Assembly: GCA_022841705.1 (NCBI GenBank)
Contig: JALHQZ010000001.1
Coordinates: forward strand, 620,001-684,000
Reading direction: 5' to 3'
Source of the DNA: Pirellulales bacterium
GTDB taxonomy: Bacteria; Planctomycetota; Planctomycetia; Pirellulales; Lacipirellulaceae
Length of the DNA stretch: 64,000 bases
How positions within the stretch are numbered: the first letter of the stretch is position 1; the number at the start of each line of letters is the position of its first letter. Below are positions 1 to 8,946 of this stretch, one piece after another. Both the position numbers and the translations under genes were made by a program. The notes beneath the pieces are model-generated. The model had not been told where the DNA came from and searched no databases. It was given only the letters and a program-made list of their open reading frames with translations.

Positions 1-552
1 CTGGATGTCGAGCAGCATATAACCTTGCGTGCGAAGATGCGACACGAGATGTGTGAGCGCGGCCTTCGACGCATCACTCACCAGCGAGAACATCGATTCG
101 GCCGCGAACAGCCCGCCGATCGCCAGGCCATAGGTCCCGCCCACCAAGCAGCCATCGCGCCAGGTCTCAACACTGTGGGCCCAGCCGAGCTCGTGCATTC
201 GGCAGTAGGCGGCAATCATCTCCGGCGTGAGCCAAGTCCCGCCGCGCCGCGAGGGAGCCGAACCGCAGTTCGTGATGACCTCGCGAAACGCCCGGTCCCG
301 CGTGCAGGTGAACTTGCCAGATCGCAACGTGCGTTGCATCCGGCGCGAGATGTAAAAGTGCTCGAACTCAATGACCGCCCGCGGATCGGGTGACCACCAC
401 AGCACGGGTTCGAAATCGTCGCACGGCCAGGGAAAGATGCCGTGGCGATAGGCATCGAGCAGCCACTCGGGCGAGAGCGAACCGCCGACGCCGACCAGCC
501 CTTCGGCATCCGCCGCGTCCGCTGCCGGAAAATACTTGCTGCATCGCGCCAT
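1..552 (-). CDS. aat: Leucyl/phenylalanyl-tRNA--protein transferase, C-terminus cut by window edge
   Basis: Transfers Leu or Phe from aminoacyl-tRNA to the N-terminus of proteins with basic N-terminal residues, marking them for ClpAP through the N-end rule; cytoplasmic. The frame is open from the ATG at 552 to the left edge (184 codons). It begins MARCSKYFPAADAADAEGLV and contains the family blocks GLVGVGGSLSPEWLLDAYRHGIFPW, WWSPDPRAVIE and SVETWRDGCLVGGTYGLAIGG, then AAESMFSL and LLDIQ, which match Aat in order. Family members are about 230 residues, so some 40 C-terminal residues lie outside. No clear ribosome binding site precedes the start. The longer frames drawn over this stretch on either strand lack these motifs and are shadows. 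The product is clear from the motifs. Confidence 0.93.
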   Translation of the reverse strand, partial: MARCSKYFPAADAADAEGLVGVGGSLSPEWLLDAYRHGIFPWPCDDFEPVLWWSPDPRAVIEFEHFYISRRMQRTLRSGKFTCTRDRAFREVITNCGSAPSRRGGTWLTPEMIAAYCRMHELGWAHSVETWRDGCLVGGTYGLAIGGLFAAESMFSLVSDASKAALTHLVSHLRTQGYMLLDIQ

Positions 553-604
553 GTTCTCAAGATAACACAGCGCCAAACTTGGTACATCCGCGCCCCCAAT
601 CCAC

Positions 605-1699
605 TTACCACGGCAGTTTCAGTTCGCCGCGCATTTCTTCGAACTTCAGTTCCGCGAGTCGCCCTTGAGCGTTTTGTTTGGTGTAGCTCACCAGGCAGGT
701 AAACTGCGGTTTCAGCCATATAGCGCCGTCAGGGGCATTGACGAAGGGCTTCGGAGTTTGAATGGCTTTCAGTTGTGCAACGAGCTGAGGTTCTTCCTCG
801 GGCGGAATCTTGGCGGTCACCTTGCCAGCGTAGACCAGTCGGCCGTTGACATCGGTCGCGAGGACGAATTGATGAATGCCCCCTTGGGGATTCAGCAGGA
901 CACCGATAATTAGGCAATCAGAATTCTTTCGCTCGGCGGGCTTGGTTTGGACGTCACCCGCGAGAGCGCCGTCGCCCGCTTGGCCAGCGAAGTCGCTGAC
1001 GGCGTCTTCGAGTTTTTTCTTCTCGCCTTCGACCTTCTGCGCCTGCGACATCACCGCGCCCATCAGGCTTTGCTTCGGCGGGGCTTTGATTTTCCAATCG
1101 AGGAGCTTGCTGTAGGGGATGCCGCCGATGATGAGCGCCGCCGACAGTGCCGCGACCAAGCCGAAGCAGGCTGCCTCGGTCAGCCAGAAGCGTTCCGGCA
1201 GATCGGCAAAATGCCGGAGCCATGCGCGGAGCGGTTTCACGAAAGCATCCAACAGGCCAATGTCGCTATCGTCACTGGCGGCCATGAAGAACGCTGTCGC
1301 ATGGCACGCAAACGCAAGAATCGCGCCGGCGACCAGTTGCGACACGGCCCAGGTGGTGCGGAAGGTTTCGGTGGGAGATGCGAGTCTCACGCCGATGCTA
1401 ACGGCAATTATCGCCAGTACGGTGCCGATCAGCGTCCAACCCCACCACGGCAGCAACCGCGCCCAAACTTGCAGGTGCGTTGGCGCTGGTGGGCGTTCCT
1501 CGGCGGTGAGCTCAGGGTTAAAGGCCGCTTCAAAGTCGTGCGCGATCTCCACAAAAATCCCCAAACTGGGGTACCAGCCACACCGCGAGCAAACGGTGAC
1601 GGTCGCTTTTTTCAGCGGCGCGTGGCATTTCTCGCACGCCGGCCCCGCTTGCGGGTCGGTGGACGGGTCGAGTGTCGGGGTGGCTGAGGTGGAAGACAT
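605..1699 (-). CDS. Zinc-ribbon membrane protein of unknown function
   Basis: 364 residues. Residues 22-40 hold a CxxC-x11-CxxC zinc ribbon (C22, C25, C37, C40, the last followed by GWYP). Three hydrophobic segments follow at about 84-106, 118-140 and 171-194, then a charged stretch near 215-240 rich in K, E and Q that may coil, then a soluble C-terminal domain with NSDCLIIGVLLNPQGGIHQFVLATD. The N-terminal ribbon lies on the cytoplasmic side if the usual positive-inside rule holds. I recognise this layout as typical of conserved planctomycete hypotheticals but cannot assign a function. It is divergent from the HtrA gene, with 270 bases between the starts. The start ATG at 1699 has no strong ribosome binding site; no better one is visible. 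Confidence 0.8.
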   Translation of the reverse strand: MSSTSATPTLDPSTDPQAGPACEKCHAPLKKATVTVCSRCGWYPSLGIFVEIAHDFEAAFNPELTAEERPPAPTHLQVWARLLPWWGWTLIGTVLAIIAVSIGVRLASPTETFRTTWAVSQLVAGAILAFACHATAFFMAASDDSDIGLLDAFVKPLRAWLRHFADLPERFWLTEAACFGLVAALSAALIIGGIPYSKLLDWKIKAPPKQSLMGAVMSQAQKVEGEKKKLEDAVSDFAGQAGDGALAGDVQTKPAERKNSDCLIIGVLLNPQGGIHQFVLATDVNGRLVYAGKVTAKIPPEEEPQLVAQLKAIQTPKPFVNAPDGAIWLKPQFTCLVSYTKQNAQGRLAELKFEEMRGELKLPW

Positions 1700-1910
1700 C
1701 GCTTGTTCGAAGTTTGGTCGGTTCGTCTAGGACAATCACGGTGCGTTGGATCAATAAAATGACCGTCGAGGAAGCTTAGCTTCTGGGGCGTGCGGATAGG
1801 TGCGAGCGAGCGAATTCCGTACCCGACCCCGCAATTGCGGTCCGGGGCTGATTTGATTGTGCGGTATTTGCCGGTTGAAGCGAAACGATACCGTTTCTCT
1901 CCGCCCCGGG

Positions 1911-1916
1911 TATAAT
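1911..1916 (+). promoter_or_regulatory. Candidate -10 box for the HtrA gene
   Basis: A perfect TATAAT lies about 54 bases before the HtrA start. No convincing -35 hexamer occurs 16-18 bases upstream; TTGAAG at 1875 is 30 bases away. The box alone supports a promoter only weakly. Confidence 0.4.
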
Positions 1917-1969
1917 GCTCCTACACCCCGCGATGGGCCGCTCTTCCCGAGTTTGGAGTGAAGTCAGCT

Positions 1970-3175
1970 ATGGAGAATGAACCCGCTCGAAATGAAGTGG
2001 TGGAGCCAGTGCTCGTGCCTGTCGCGGCCAGCCAACCGCCGCAAGTTGTTCCCGTCGCAGACGACTCCGGCAACCGGCTCACTCGGCTACTGTGGCTGTT
2101 GGCGATCGTGGCCTTGCCGCTGATCGCCTTTCGGCTGGCGACCGAGTGGCGGTATCGCATGACGCACGCGGAGATGCAGGCCAAGGTGGATGTCGCCACT
2201 CAGGGGCTCACCAAAGTTCGCGCGGGGCTGGAAACCTTTCAGTTGGCGTCACAACTGGTCGCTCAGAGGATCGAACCCAGTGTCGTGAGCATCCATCGCC
2301 CCGGCATGCGGGGGGAAGAAGGGCAGGGGTCCGGCGTGCTCGTGGATGCCGAAGGGTACATCGTCACCAATTTTCACGTAATCGAAGGCGCGCTCGCGCT
2401 GCATGTGATGCTGGCCGATGGCCGGCAGAAGGATGCGACCATCGTCGGCGCCGATCCGGGGAACGACATCGCGGTGCTGAAGATCGATCGCCGTGTCGAT
2501 GAGCCGCCCTTCATCGCCGCCGAGTGGGCCGATAGCGACAAACTAGAAGTGGGCGATTTGGTGTGGGCCGCCGGCAGCCCGTTCGGCCTCGATCAAAGCG
2601 TGACGTTTGGCATCGTCAGCGCGAAAGCGAGGCGCAGTGGCAGCGGCATCACCGGCAGCGTGTACCAAGAGTATTTGCAAACCGATGTGGCCGTAAACCC
2701 CGGCAACAGTGGCGGACCGCTGGTGGATATCAGCGGCAAGGTGGTCGGCATCAACACGGCCATCCTGGGGCCGTCGTACCGGGGGGTGAGCTTCGCCGTA
2801 CCGAGTGCCATCGCGCAGCAGCAGTACGACCAAATTCGGAAGACTGGTTACGTTGAACGCGGATATCTCGGTGTGGAACCACGACCCGTGCCCGCCGTGG
2901 TGCGAGAGCGCCTCGCGCTGGCTAACGGCGAAGGGGTGTATGCCGCCAAGGTGATGCAGGACGGCCCGGCCCGCCGCGCCGGCATCCGCCCCGGGGATGT
3001 GATTCTCAAATGGAACGACCACGCGGCTAACGAACCCACCCTACTGAGCCGCGAAATCTCCGCCACCCAAGTCGGCTCTACCGCCGACGTGTTGGTGAAA
3101 CGCATCGTGGGGAATCAACCCACCGAAGTTCGCCTGAAAGTGGAAGTTGGCCGCAGCGTGTACGGGATGAAGTAG
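1970..3175 (+). CDS. Membrane-anchored HtrA/Deg-type serine protease with C-terminal PDZ domain
   Basis: Envelope quality-control protease. The 401-residue protein has a Pro/Val-rich cytoplasmic head, one membrane anchor at about 38-57, a short helical linker, then a trypsin-like domain with the full triad: H136 in NFHVIEG, D166 in GNDIAVLKI and S247 in GNSGGPL. A PDZ domain follows (about 300-395, with GYLGVEPRPV and PARRAGIRPGDVILKWN). One PDZ and one anchor resemble DegS/HtrA-like forms rather than soluble two-PDZ DegP. A GTG at 1958 is in frame, but GGAG at 1955-1958 is spaced 11 bases from ATG 1970, so I take the ATG. Followed by a short hairpin repeat. Confidence 0.93.
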   Translation: MENEPARNEVVEPVLVPVAASQPPQVVPVADDSGNRLTRLLWLLAIVALPLIAFRLATEWRYRMTHAEMQAKVDVATQGLTKVRAGLETFQLASQLVAQRIEPSVVSIHRPGMRGEEGQGSGVLVDAEGYIVTNFHVIEGALALHVMLADGRQKDATIVGADPGNDIAVLKIDRRVDEPPFIAAEWADSDKLEVGDLVWAAGSPFGLDQSVTFGIVSAKARRSGSGITGSVYQEYLQTDVAVNPGNSGGPLVDISGKVVGINTAILGPSYRGVSFAVPSAIAQQQYDQIRKTGYVERGYLGVEPRPVPAVVRERLALANGEGVYAAKVMQDGPARRAGIRPGDVILKWNDHAANEPTLLSREISATQVGSTADVLVKRIVGNQPTEVRLKVEVGRSVYGMK

Positions 3176-3192
3176 CGGAGCGCTCAATAGCC

Positions 3193-3209
3193 GGATCGCA
3201 ACGCGATCC
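3193..3209. repeat. Short hairpin repeat (GGATCGC-AAC-GCGATCC)
   Basis: A 7-base perfect stem with a three-base loop 18 bases after the HtrA stop. The same stem occurs after the SGNH hydrolase gene (4114-4130), and a shortened form lies beyond the greA stop (62202-62214). There is no run of T, so it is not a standard terminator. Confidence 0.75.
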
Positions 3210-3246
3210 GTAAGTAGCGTTTTGGGCGCCCGAAGTGGCGTAACTC

Positions 3247-4098
3247 ATGAACTGGCTCGTCTACCACATCGTTAGCGGCCAAGCTTTTTTCACCGGAACC
3301 GTTCTACTCGTCTTCGCCGCGCTCGCCTCAACCCGTCGGCGACCCTTTTTGAACCGTTTGGTAGTGATCAGCTTCCTGATCGGCGCCATTGCTATCTTTG
3401 TTTCGTCAACACCGATCGCCAGTTGGTTCGCAGTTGTTGCTGGTGCATTCATCCTGGCGTGGATTGCTTCGCGCTACTACATGCAGTTGCGTCCGTGGGC
3501 TGCTTACGGTTTGGCCGGCTGGGTATTACTTGGTGGCATTCTGGAGATTCCTTATCATCACACTCCTACGCTTCACCAAGTTCTGGGTCGGCAGATCGCC
3601 GTCATCGGCGATTCTGTAACGGCGGGTATGAGCGATGATGAATCAGGCACTTGGCCCGTCATCCTAGCGCGCGAACACCAACTCGCGGTTCAAGACATCT
3701 CTCATATGGGCGAGACAGCTTCGTCGGCCCTCAAGCGGGCAAAATCCCAAGAAATAGCGGCCCCGCTCGTTGTGGTTGAGATTGGCGGGAACGATTTGCT
3801 CGGTTCTACCTCCGCGGCTAAGTTTGAACGCGACCTGAACGAACTACTCTCATACTTGGCTCAAGATGGTCGTGAAATCGTCATGTTCGAATTGCCGCTG
3901 CCGCCATTGAGTCAGAGTTATAGTCGCGCCCAACGGAGCGCGGCCTCCAAACACAATGTTCGATTGGTTCCGAAACGCGTTTTTCTTTCGATTCTTGCTG
4001 GCGAAGGGTCAACTCTCGATACCATCCATCTTTCTCCCACAGGACATCAACGCATGGCGGAGTGTGTCTGGAGGTTAGTTGAATCGGCGTACGACTGA
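3247..4098 (+). CDS. SGNH/GDSL-type hydrolase with N-terminal membrane segments
   Basis: 283 residues. The first 105 residues contain three or four hydrophobic helices (about 13-28, 37-52, 59-76, 86-101); the rest is an SGNH esterase domain. Block I is IGDSVTAGM with nucleophile S123, block III is GGND with N182, and block V is DTIHLS with D258 and H261, so the catalytic residues are complete. It resembles TesA-like lysophospholipase/arylesterases and O-acetyl esterases; the substrate cannot be told. GC is lower than in the neighbours (53% in a sampled 60-base line at 3541). It lies between hairpin repeats at 3193 and 4114. Confidence 0.88.
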   Translation: MNWLVYHIVSGQAFFTGTVLLVFAALASTRRRPFLNRLVVISFLIGAIAIFVSSTPIASWFAVVAGAFILAWIASRYYMQLRPWAAYGLAGWVLLGGILEIPYHHTPTLHQVLGRQIAVIGDSVTAGMSDDESGTWPVILAREHQLAVQDISHMGETASSALKRAKSQEIAAPLVVVEIGGNDLLGSTSAAKFERDLNELLSYLAQDGREIVMFELPLPPLSQSYSRAQRSAASKHNVRLVPKRVFLSILAGEGSTLDTIHLSPTGHQRMAECVWRLVESAYD

Positions 4099-4113
4099 AG
4101 TGCTCCGCCCTGC

Positions 4114-4130
4114 GGATCGCGTGGCGATCC
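4114..4130. repeat. Short hairpin repeat (GGATCGC-GTG-GCGATCC)
   Basis: Second copy of the 7-base stem seen after the HtrA gene, here 15 bases after the SGNH hydrolase stop and followed by CTTTTG. It may weakly stop transcription but is better read as a dispersed repeat. Confidence 0.75.
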
Positions 4131-4242
4131 GGCTTTTGAAGCTGTTCTCGCGTACTCCAGCGCGCCCGAGGCTAGAGCATTCGCGCCCCAACCGCGACAA
4201 TGAGTGTTGCCAACAGCCGAGAGCCCTCAGCCAATAGCTCGC

Positions 4243-6087
4243 ATGTTCTCCCCCGACGCCAAAGAGCAGGTTCGCCAAGCGACGGATATCGTCGAACTAG
4301 TGGGGCGGTACATGCAGCTGCGGCGGCAAGGGCGCAACTACGTGGGCATCTGTCCGTGGCACGATGATTCGCGGCCCAGTTTTCAGGTGAATGCGGAGCG
4401 GCAATCGTTTAAGTGCTGGGTCTGCGACATCGGCGGCGATGTCTTCAGCTTCGTGATGAAGATGGATGGCCTCGAGTTCCCCGAGGCGCTCCAGATGCTC
4501 GCCGAGCGCGCGGGGATCACGCTCACGCGTGAGGCAGGTGGGCCGCCCCAAGCGAGTGGCGTCGGCGATAAGCGCACCTTGCTCGCGGCGCTGAAGTGGG
4601 CGGCTGATGAGTACCACCGCTGTTTTCTGAGCGACGACATCGCCGAGGAAGCGCGCGATTACGTGCGGGGGCGTAACATTTCGGCTGAAAGCATCCGGCA
4701 TTTTCAAATCGGTTTCGCGCCGAACCAGTGGGATTGGCTCACCAAGCGCGCGGCAGCCGCAAGAATTTCGGGCGAGGTGCTTGACCGCGTTGGCCTCGTG
4801 CTAGCACGCAACGAAGGGCAGGGCTGGTACGACCGATTCCGCGGCCGAGTAATGTTCCCGATTCACGACTTGCAGTCGCGCACGATTGCATTCGGTGGCC
4901 GCATCTTGCCGCAGCTTGCTGACGACAAAGCGGCCAAGTACGTGAACTCGCCTGAAACGCCCGTCTATTCGAAGAGTAAAGAGTTGTACGCCCTTGATTT
5001 GGCCCGCGACAGCGTGCACAAGCGCAAGCAGATCGTCGTGATGGAAGGCTACACTGACGTCATCATGGCCCATCAGTACGGCGTGACGAACGCGGTGGCG
5101 TGTTGCGGTACGGCATTGGGCGAACGGCACCTGCAAGTGGTGCGGCGACTGACTGATAGCATTGCTCTCGTTCTCGATGGCGATGAGGCGGGCCAGCGGC
5201 GCACGAATGAAATTTTAGAACTTTTTGTGGCAAATCAGATCGATCTGCGGATTCTGACCTTGCCTAACAACCTCGATCCGTGTGATTTTATAGCCTCACA
5301 CGGAAGTGATGAGTTCGACGCTCTGCTGCGGCAAGCGCCGGACGCCCTGGAACACAAACTGCGAAGTGCGACCAACGGAATGGCGCTGACCGCGGACAAC
5401 ACGCATCGGGCGACGCTCGCCCTGGAACAGGTGCTGGCCACCTTGGCCCACGCGCGCCCGGCGCTCGGCGATGCTTCGAGTGCAATTCTGCTGCGTGAAC
5501 AGAATCTGCTCTCGCGACTGAGTCGGATGTTTCGCATGGGGGAAGATTCCCTGCGGGCGCGGCTCAACGAGTTGCGCAAAGGGCGGGCTAAATCGCAAGC
5601 GACTGCGATTCCAGAAGGCACGCGGGTTGATGCGGCGGAAGAACTACGGCCCGCGATGAGTTACAAACTCTCGGCGTGGGAGACGGAGCTGATCGAGCTG
5701 ATGTTGCTGGATGCGGACATCGCGCGGGAGTTGTCGCACACGATCGGCGTGGAAGAAGTTCCCAGCCCTGGCGGCCAACGGCTCTACCAACTGTGCCTCG
5801 ACGAGTTCGAGGAGCACCACGAAATCGCGTTCTCGCGGCTGATGCTGCGGACCGAAGAAGAATCGCTCCGCAGTGCGCTGGCGGGCATTGATGAAGGCGC
5901 CCAAGTGCGGGCCGCCAGCGATCGCCAGCGGCGGAAATTCGATTTACTGGCGGCGCACCAGGCGCGCCGCGCTCAATCCAAGCGGCAAGCGGAGCTTGCT
6001 GCCCTGCGTGATGGTAATGTCTCCCACGAGCAACAGGAGGACCTGTTAAAAGGTTTATTCGCCAGTCGTAAAGAAAAGCAGTCGTAA
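4243..6087 (+). CDS. dnaG: DNA primase
   Basis: Makes RNA primers for replication at the fork together with the DnaB helicase. From ATG 4243 the protein is 614 residues. The N-terminal zinc domain has ligands C37, H40, C58 and C61 (CPWH, FKCWVC). The primase core holds RGRVMFPIHD, and the TOPRIM fold follows, with E268 in VMEGYTDV and D312/D314 in LDGDEAGQ, all catalytic. The C-terminal region is the variable helicase-binding part. A GTG at 4204 would add MLPTAESPQPIAR, which does not look like family sequence, so I prefer MFSPDAKEQVRQATDIVELV. rpoD follows 140 bases later, the classic macromolecular-synthesis pairing without rpsU. Confidence 0.97.
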   Translation: MFSPDAKEQVRQATDIVELVGRYMQLRRQGRNYVGICPWHDDSRPSFQVNAERQSFKCWVCDIGGDVFSFVMKMDGLEFPEALQMLAERAGITLTREAGGPPQASGVGDKRTLLAALKWAADEYHRCFLSDDIAEEARDYVRGRNISAESIRHFQIGFAPNQWDWLTKRAAAARISGEVLDRVGLVLARNEGQGWYDRFRGRVMFPIHDLQSRTIAFGGRILPQLADDKAAKYVNSPETPVYSKSKELYALDLARDSVHKRKQIVVMEGYTDVIMAHQYGVTNAVACCGTALGERHLQVVRRLTDSIALVLDGDEAGQRRTNEILELFVANQIDLRILTLPNNLDPCDFIASHGSDEFDALLRQAPDALEHKLRSATNGMALTADNTHRATLALEQVLATLAHARPALGDASSAILLREQNLLSRLSRMFRMGEDSLRARLNELRKGRAKSQATAIPEGTRVDAAEELRPAMSYKLSAWETELIELMLLDADIARELSHTIGVEEVPSPGGQRLYQLCLDEFEEHHEIAFSRLMLRTEEESLRSALAGIDEGAQVRAASDRQRRKFDLLAAHQARRAQSKRQAELAALRDGNVSHEQQEDLLKGLFASRKEKQS

Positions 6088-6227
6088 AGAGCGGCAGACA
6101 GTGTCTTAGGCCACGGATGGTTTAAGGGTCTGACCGGTCGACCAAGCTCACCCACCCCGCAATCGGGTGCGCAAAGTCGATGACTCTTCTCTCATTGCGT
6201 GCAGGAAGTACGCCGGAGATTACGTGT

Positions 6228-7895
6228 ATGACCCAGCCAAAAGCGACCCTACAAGAGCTGATCGCCCTCGCCAAAGAGCAAGGCTTTCTTACCTACGACC
6301 AAGTCGGCAGCTACCTGCCCGACGAAACCTACGGCACCGAGCGGATCGAAGCGCTGCTGACCGTGGTCGAGCGCCTCGGCGTCGAGCTGGTCGATGATCC
6401 CAACGCCATCGCCAAGCCGAGCGAAGCGGATGAATCGCCGCTGATGCGCGACGTGGCCCCCGGTTCGCAAAGCGATCCGATCCGGATGTATCTTTCGCAG
6501 ATGGCGGAGATTCCGCTCCTGAACCGCGATGAAGAAATCGCGATGGCGAAGAAGATCGAGCTGACCCGCAAACGCTTCCGTCGCAACTTGCTCCGCTCGT
6601 TCCACGCGCTCGAAGCGACCGTCAAAACGCTGGAAAAGGTGGCGCTCGGCGAACTGCCGTTCGATCGCACGATCAAAGTCTCGCTGACCGAACGGCTCAC
6701 CAAGGAGCAAATCCTCCGGCGGATGCCGCGGAACCTCGTTACCCTGCGCGGGTTGATGCAAGCCCAACGCGCCGACTTCGCCGCGATGGTCAACCGCCAA
6801 ACGCCGGTGGCCGAAAAACGCGCCGCCCGCGAGCGCTACCTCCGTCGGCAGGAGAAAATGCTCACGCTGGTGGAAGAGCTCAGCCTGCGGACCAAGCGCG
6901 TGCAGCCGCTGATCCGCGAGCTAACCGAGTACGCCGACCGGATGGACGCGATCAAGCGACAACTGGCCGACCTGCGTCGTGCCGGCGCTCCGCAAGAGAA
7001 GATCGATACGCTGCGCGAAGAGCTGAAGCAAATCATGCGGCGCACGCTTGAAAGCCCCACCAGCTTGCGGAAACGGGCGACCAACCTGCGGCGGCAATAC
7101 CGCGAGTTCGAAAATGTGAAGCGCGATCTTTCCAGCGGCAACTTGCGGCTGGTGGTTTCGATCGCCAAGAAGTACCGCAACCGCGGCTTAAGCTTCTTGG
7201 ACCTGATCCAAGAAGGCAACACTGGCCTGATGCGCGCCGTTGACAAGTACGAGTACCGTCGCGGCTTTAAATTCTCTACCTATGCCACATGGTGGATTCG
7301 CCAAGCGATCACCCGCGCGATTGCCGACCAAGCGCGGACGATCCGCATTCCGGTTCACATGATCGACGTGCTGACCAAGCTGCGGAACACGGCCAAGAAG
7401 TTGCAACAGGAGCTGGGTCGCGAGCCGACGTACGAAGAAATCTCGCTGCTGGCCGATGTGAGCATCGAAGAGACCGAGCGGGTGATGGAGATCGGCCGCT
7501 CGCCGGTGAGTCTCGATCGGCCCATCGGCGAAGGGGACGATTGCAGCTTCGGCGAGTTTGTCGAGGATCGTGCAACCGACAGCCCCCACAAGTTGGCCAA
7601 CAACGGGCTGTTGCGGGAGCGAATCGAAGAGCTGCTCAAAACGCTCACCTACCGCGAGCGGGAAATCATTCGCCTGCGGTACGGGCTTGCCGACGGTTAC
7701 TCCTATACGCTGGAAGAAGTGGGCCGCATTTTCAAAGTGACCCGCGAGCGCGTGCGGCAGATCGAAGCCAAAGCGGTGGAGAAACTGCAAAACCCGGTGC
7801 GCAGCCACATGCTGCAAGCGTTCGTGCCGAGCGGGCCGATTGAAGTGCAGATTGAGGAGGAGATGGGGAGCGAGATTACCGCCGCGGCGGCGTAG
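6228..7895 (+). CDS. rpoD: RNA polymerase primary sigma factor (sigma-70/RpoD)
   Basis: Housekeeping sigma factor that directs RNA polymerase to -10/-35 promoters. The 555-residue protein has an RpoD-type region 1.1 ([11 protein letters not shown]), region 1.2 with [10 protein letters not shown], a long charged non-conserved segment rich in R and K (about 110-300), region 2 with [20 protein letters not shown] and [13 protein letters not shown] (about 305-370), region 3 and region 4 with the helix-turn-helix [19 protein letters not shown] near residue 500. The start is ATG 6228, preceded by GGAG at 6215-6218; the upstream in-frame ATG at 6180 would add an unrelated leader. It follows dnaG and ends in a strong terminator. 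Confidence 0.97.
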   Translation: MTQPKATLQELIALAKEQGFLTYDQVGSYLPDETYGTERIEALLTVVERLGVELVDDPNAIAKPSEADESPLMRDVAPGSQSDPIRMYLSQMAEIPLLNRDEEIAMAKKIELTRKRFRRNLLRSFHALEATVKTLEKVALGELPFDRTIKVSLTERLTKEQILRRMPRNLVTLRGLMQAQRADFAAMVNRQTPVAEKRAARERYLRRQEKMLTLVEELSLRTKRVQPLIRELTEYADRMDAIKRQLADLRRAGAPQEKIDTLREELKQIMRRTLESPTSLRKRATNLRRQYREFENVKRDLSSGNLRLVVSIAKKYRNRGLSFLDLIQEGNTGLMRAVDKYEYRRGFKFSTYATWWIRQAITRAIADQARTIRIPVHMIDVLTKLRNTAKKLQQELGREPTYEEISLLADVSIEETERVMEIGRSPVSLDRPIGEGDDCSFGEFVEDRATDSPHKLANNGLLRERIEELLKTLTYREREIIRLRYGLADGYSYTLEEVGRIFKVTRERVRQIEAKAVEKLQNPVRSHMLQAFVPSGPIEVQIEEEMGSEITAAAA

Positions 7896-7923
7896 CTTGA
7901 TTGCGTCGATTGAGAACGGAACA

Positions 7924-7957
7924 GCGGCCGGCGATTTTTTCGCCGGCCGCTTTCTTT
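7924..7957 (+). terminator. Rho-independent terminator of rpoD
   Basis: An 11-base perfect GC-rich stem (GCGGCCGGCGA at 7924-7934 with its complement at 7940-7950), a short T loop, then TTTCTTT. It starts 29 bases after the rpoD stop. Confidence 0.9.
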
Positions 7958-8058
7958 ATTGAGCAGGTCCATTTCACCTTGGCGGGGACTTGCCCCAGCG
8001 TCCCGGCGGCGGCATAACGAAGGGTCAGAACCACCTCCTGGGAAGCTCACTGCCGCGC

Positions 8059-8766
8059 ATGTCTCAAGTTTCCGCTGTTGCCCTTCGCGAATTGCACCGC
8101 ATCCTCGGCCAACTGGCGGAGCTGCGCGGTCGGCTCGAACGCGGGCCGAAGCAGATTGCCGCGCACGCTGCCAGTGTCGCCAAGTTGCAAGCCCAGCTCG
8201 ATGTGGCGATCGACGCGGTGAAGCAAACCAAAATGCTGGCCGATCGCAAGCAACTCGATCTCAAGAGTGCCGAGGCGAAGATTGCTGACTGGAAGGTGAA
8301 GCTCAACTCCGCCAGCAGCAATAAGGAGTACCAAGCGTTTGTCGAACAGATCGCCGCCGCGGAGATGGCGACCAGCGTGCTGTCGGACGAGATTCTCGAA
8401 ACCTTCGAACGGGTTGACGAAAACACCCGGATCGTGAAGGAGTGTGAAAGGGTTCTCGCCGCCGGCAAGGCGGAATTCGACAAGGTGAAGCAGCACATCG
8501 AAGCGACCGCCGGCACGCTGCGGGCGGAAGTGACCCGCTTGGAAACGGAGCTCGCCGACGCCGAAGGCAAGCTCCCCGCCGAGTTCAAGACCGACTATCA
8601 GCGCGTTGTGCGGAACAAAGGGGCCCTCGGCCTGGCCCCCGTTGACGAGGACGTCTGCACTGGATGCGGCCAGAAAATCACGCTCAACATGAGCAACCAA
8701 TTGCTCACTTCGCAGTCCGTCTTCTGCAAATCGTGCGGTTGTTTGCTCTATTTGCCAGAACGCTAA
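8059..8766 (+). CDS. Coiled-coil protein with C-terminal zinc ribbon (COG1579-like)
   Basis: 235 residues. Nearly all of it is a long antiparallel-type coiled coil (about 5-185) rich in A, K, E and L, including SNKEYQAFVEQI. It ends in a C4 zinc ribbon: C200 and C203 (VCTGCGQ), C223 and C226 (FCKSCGCLLYL). This layout is that of COG1579/CT398-like zinc-ribbon proteins, some of which bind sigma-54 or nucleic acid; the partner here is unknown. The start is ATG 8059 (MSQVSAVALRELH); the longer frame starting at 7990 reads through the spacer. It lies between rpoD and galM. Confidence 0.88.
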   Translation: MSQVSAVALRELHRILGQLAELRGRLERGPKQIAAHAASVAKLQAQLDVAIDAVKQTKMLADRKQLDLKSAEAKIADWKVKLNSASSNKEYQAFVEQIAAAEMATSVLSDEILETFERVDENTRIVKECERVLAAGKAEFDKVKQHIEATAGTLRAEVTRLETELADAEGKLPAEFKTDYQRVVRNKGALGLAPVDEDVCTGCGQKITLNMSNQLLTSQSVFCKSCGCLLYLPER

Positions 8767-8768
8767 GC

Positions 8769-8850
8769 GTACGATGGGCTTTCTGGCCCGAAGTCCGTAA
8801 TCCTATGCAGGGTGGTGCCCACTGCCCGACGGGCTGAAAGCCCATCGTAC
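8769..8850. repeat. Intergenic inverted repeat, family reading GTACGATGGGCTTTC
   Basis: The left arm begins GTACGATGGGCTTTC at 8769; the right arm (8827-8850) is its near complement and ends AAAGCCCATCGTAC. The same arms recur at 62901-62982, and a related form lies at 10083. It sits three bases after a stop codon. Confidence 0.85.
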
Positions 8851-8946
8851 AACAATTCGGCCGTTGAACTTTTCGTCGCTGCATGGCATCTTAAGTGTGT
8901 GGAAAGTCGCATTTTTTGTGAATCTCCTTCCGGAGCTCAATTCGCC

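Noticed and set aside
947..1687. 246-codon open frame on the plus strand
   Set aside because: Opposite the zinc-ribbon membrane protein, which has clear cysteines and helices.
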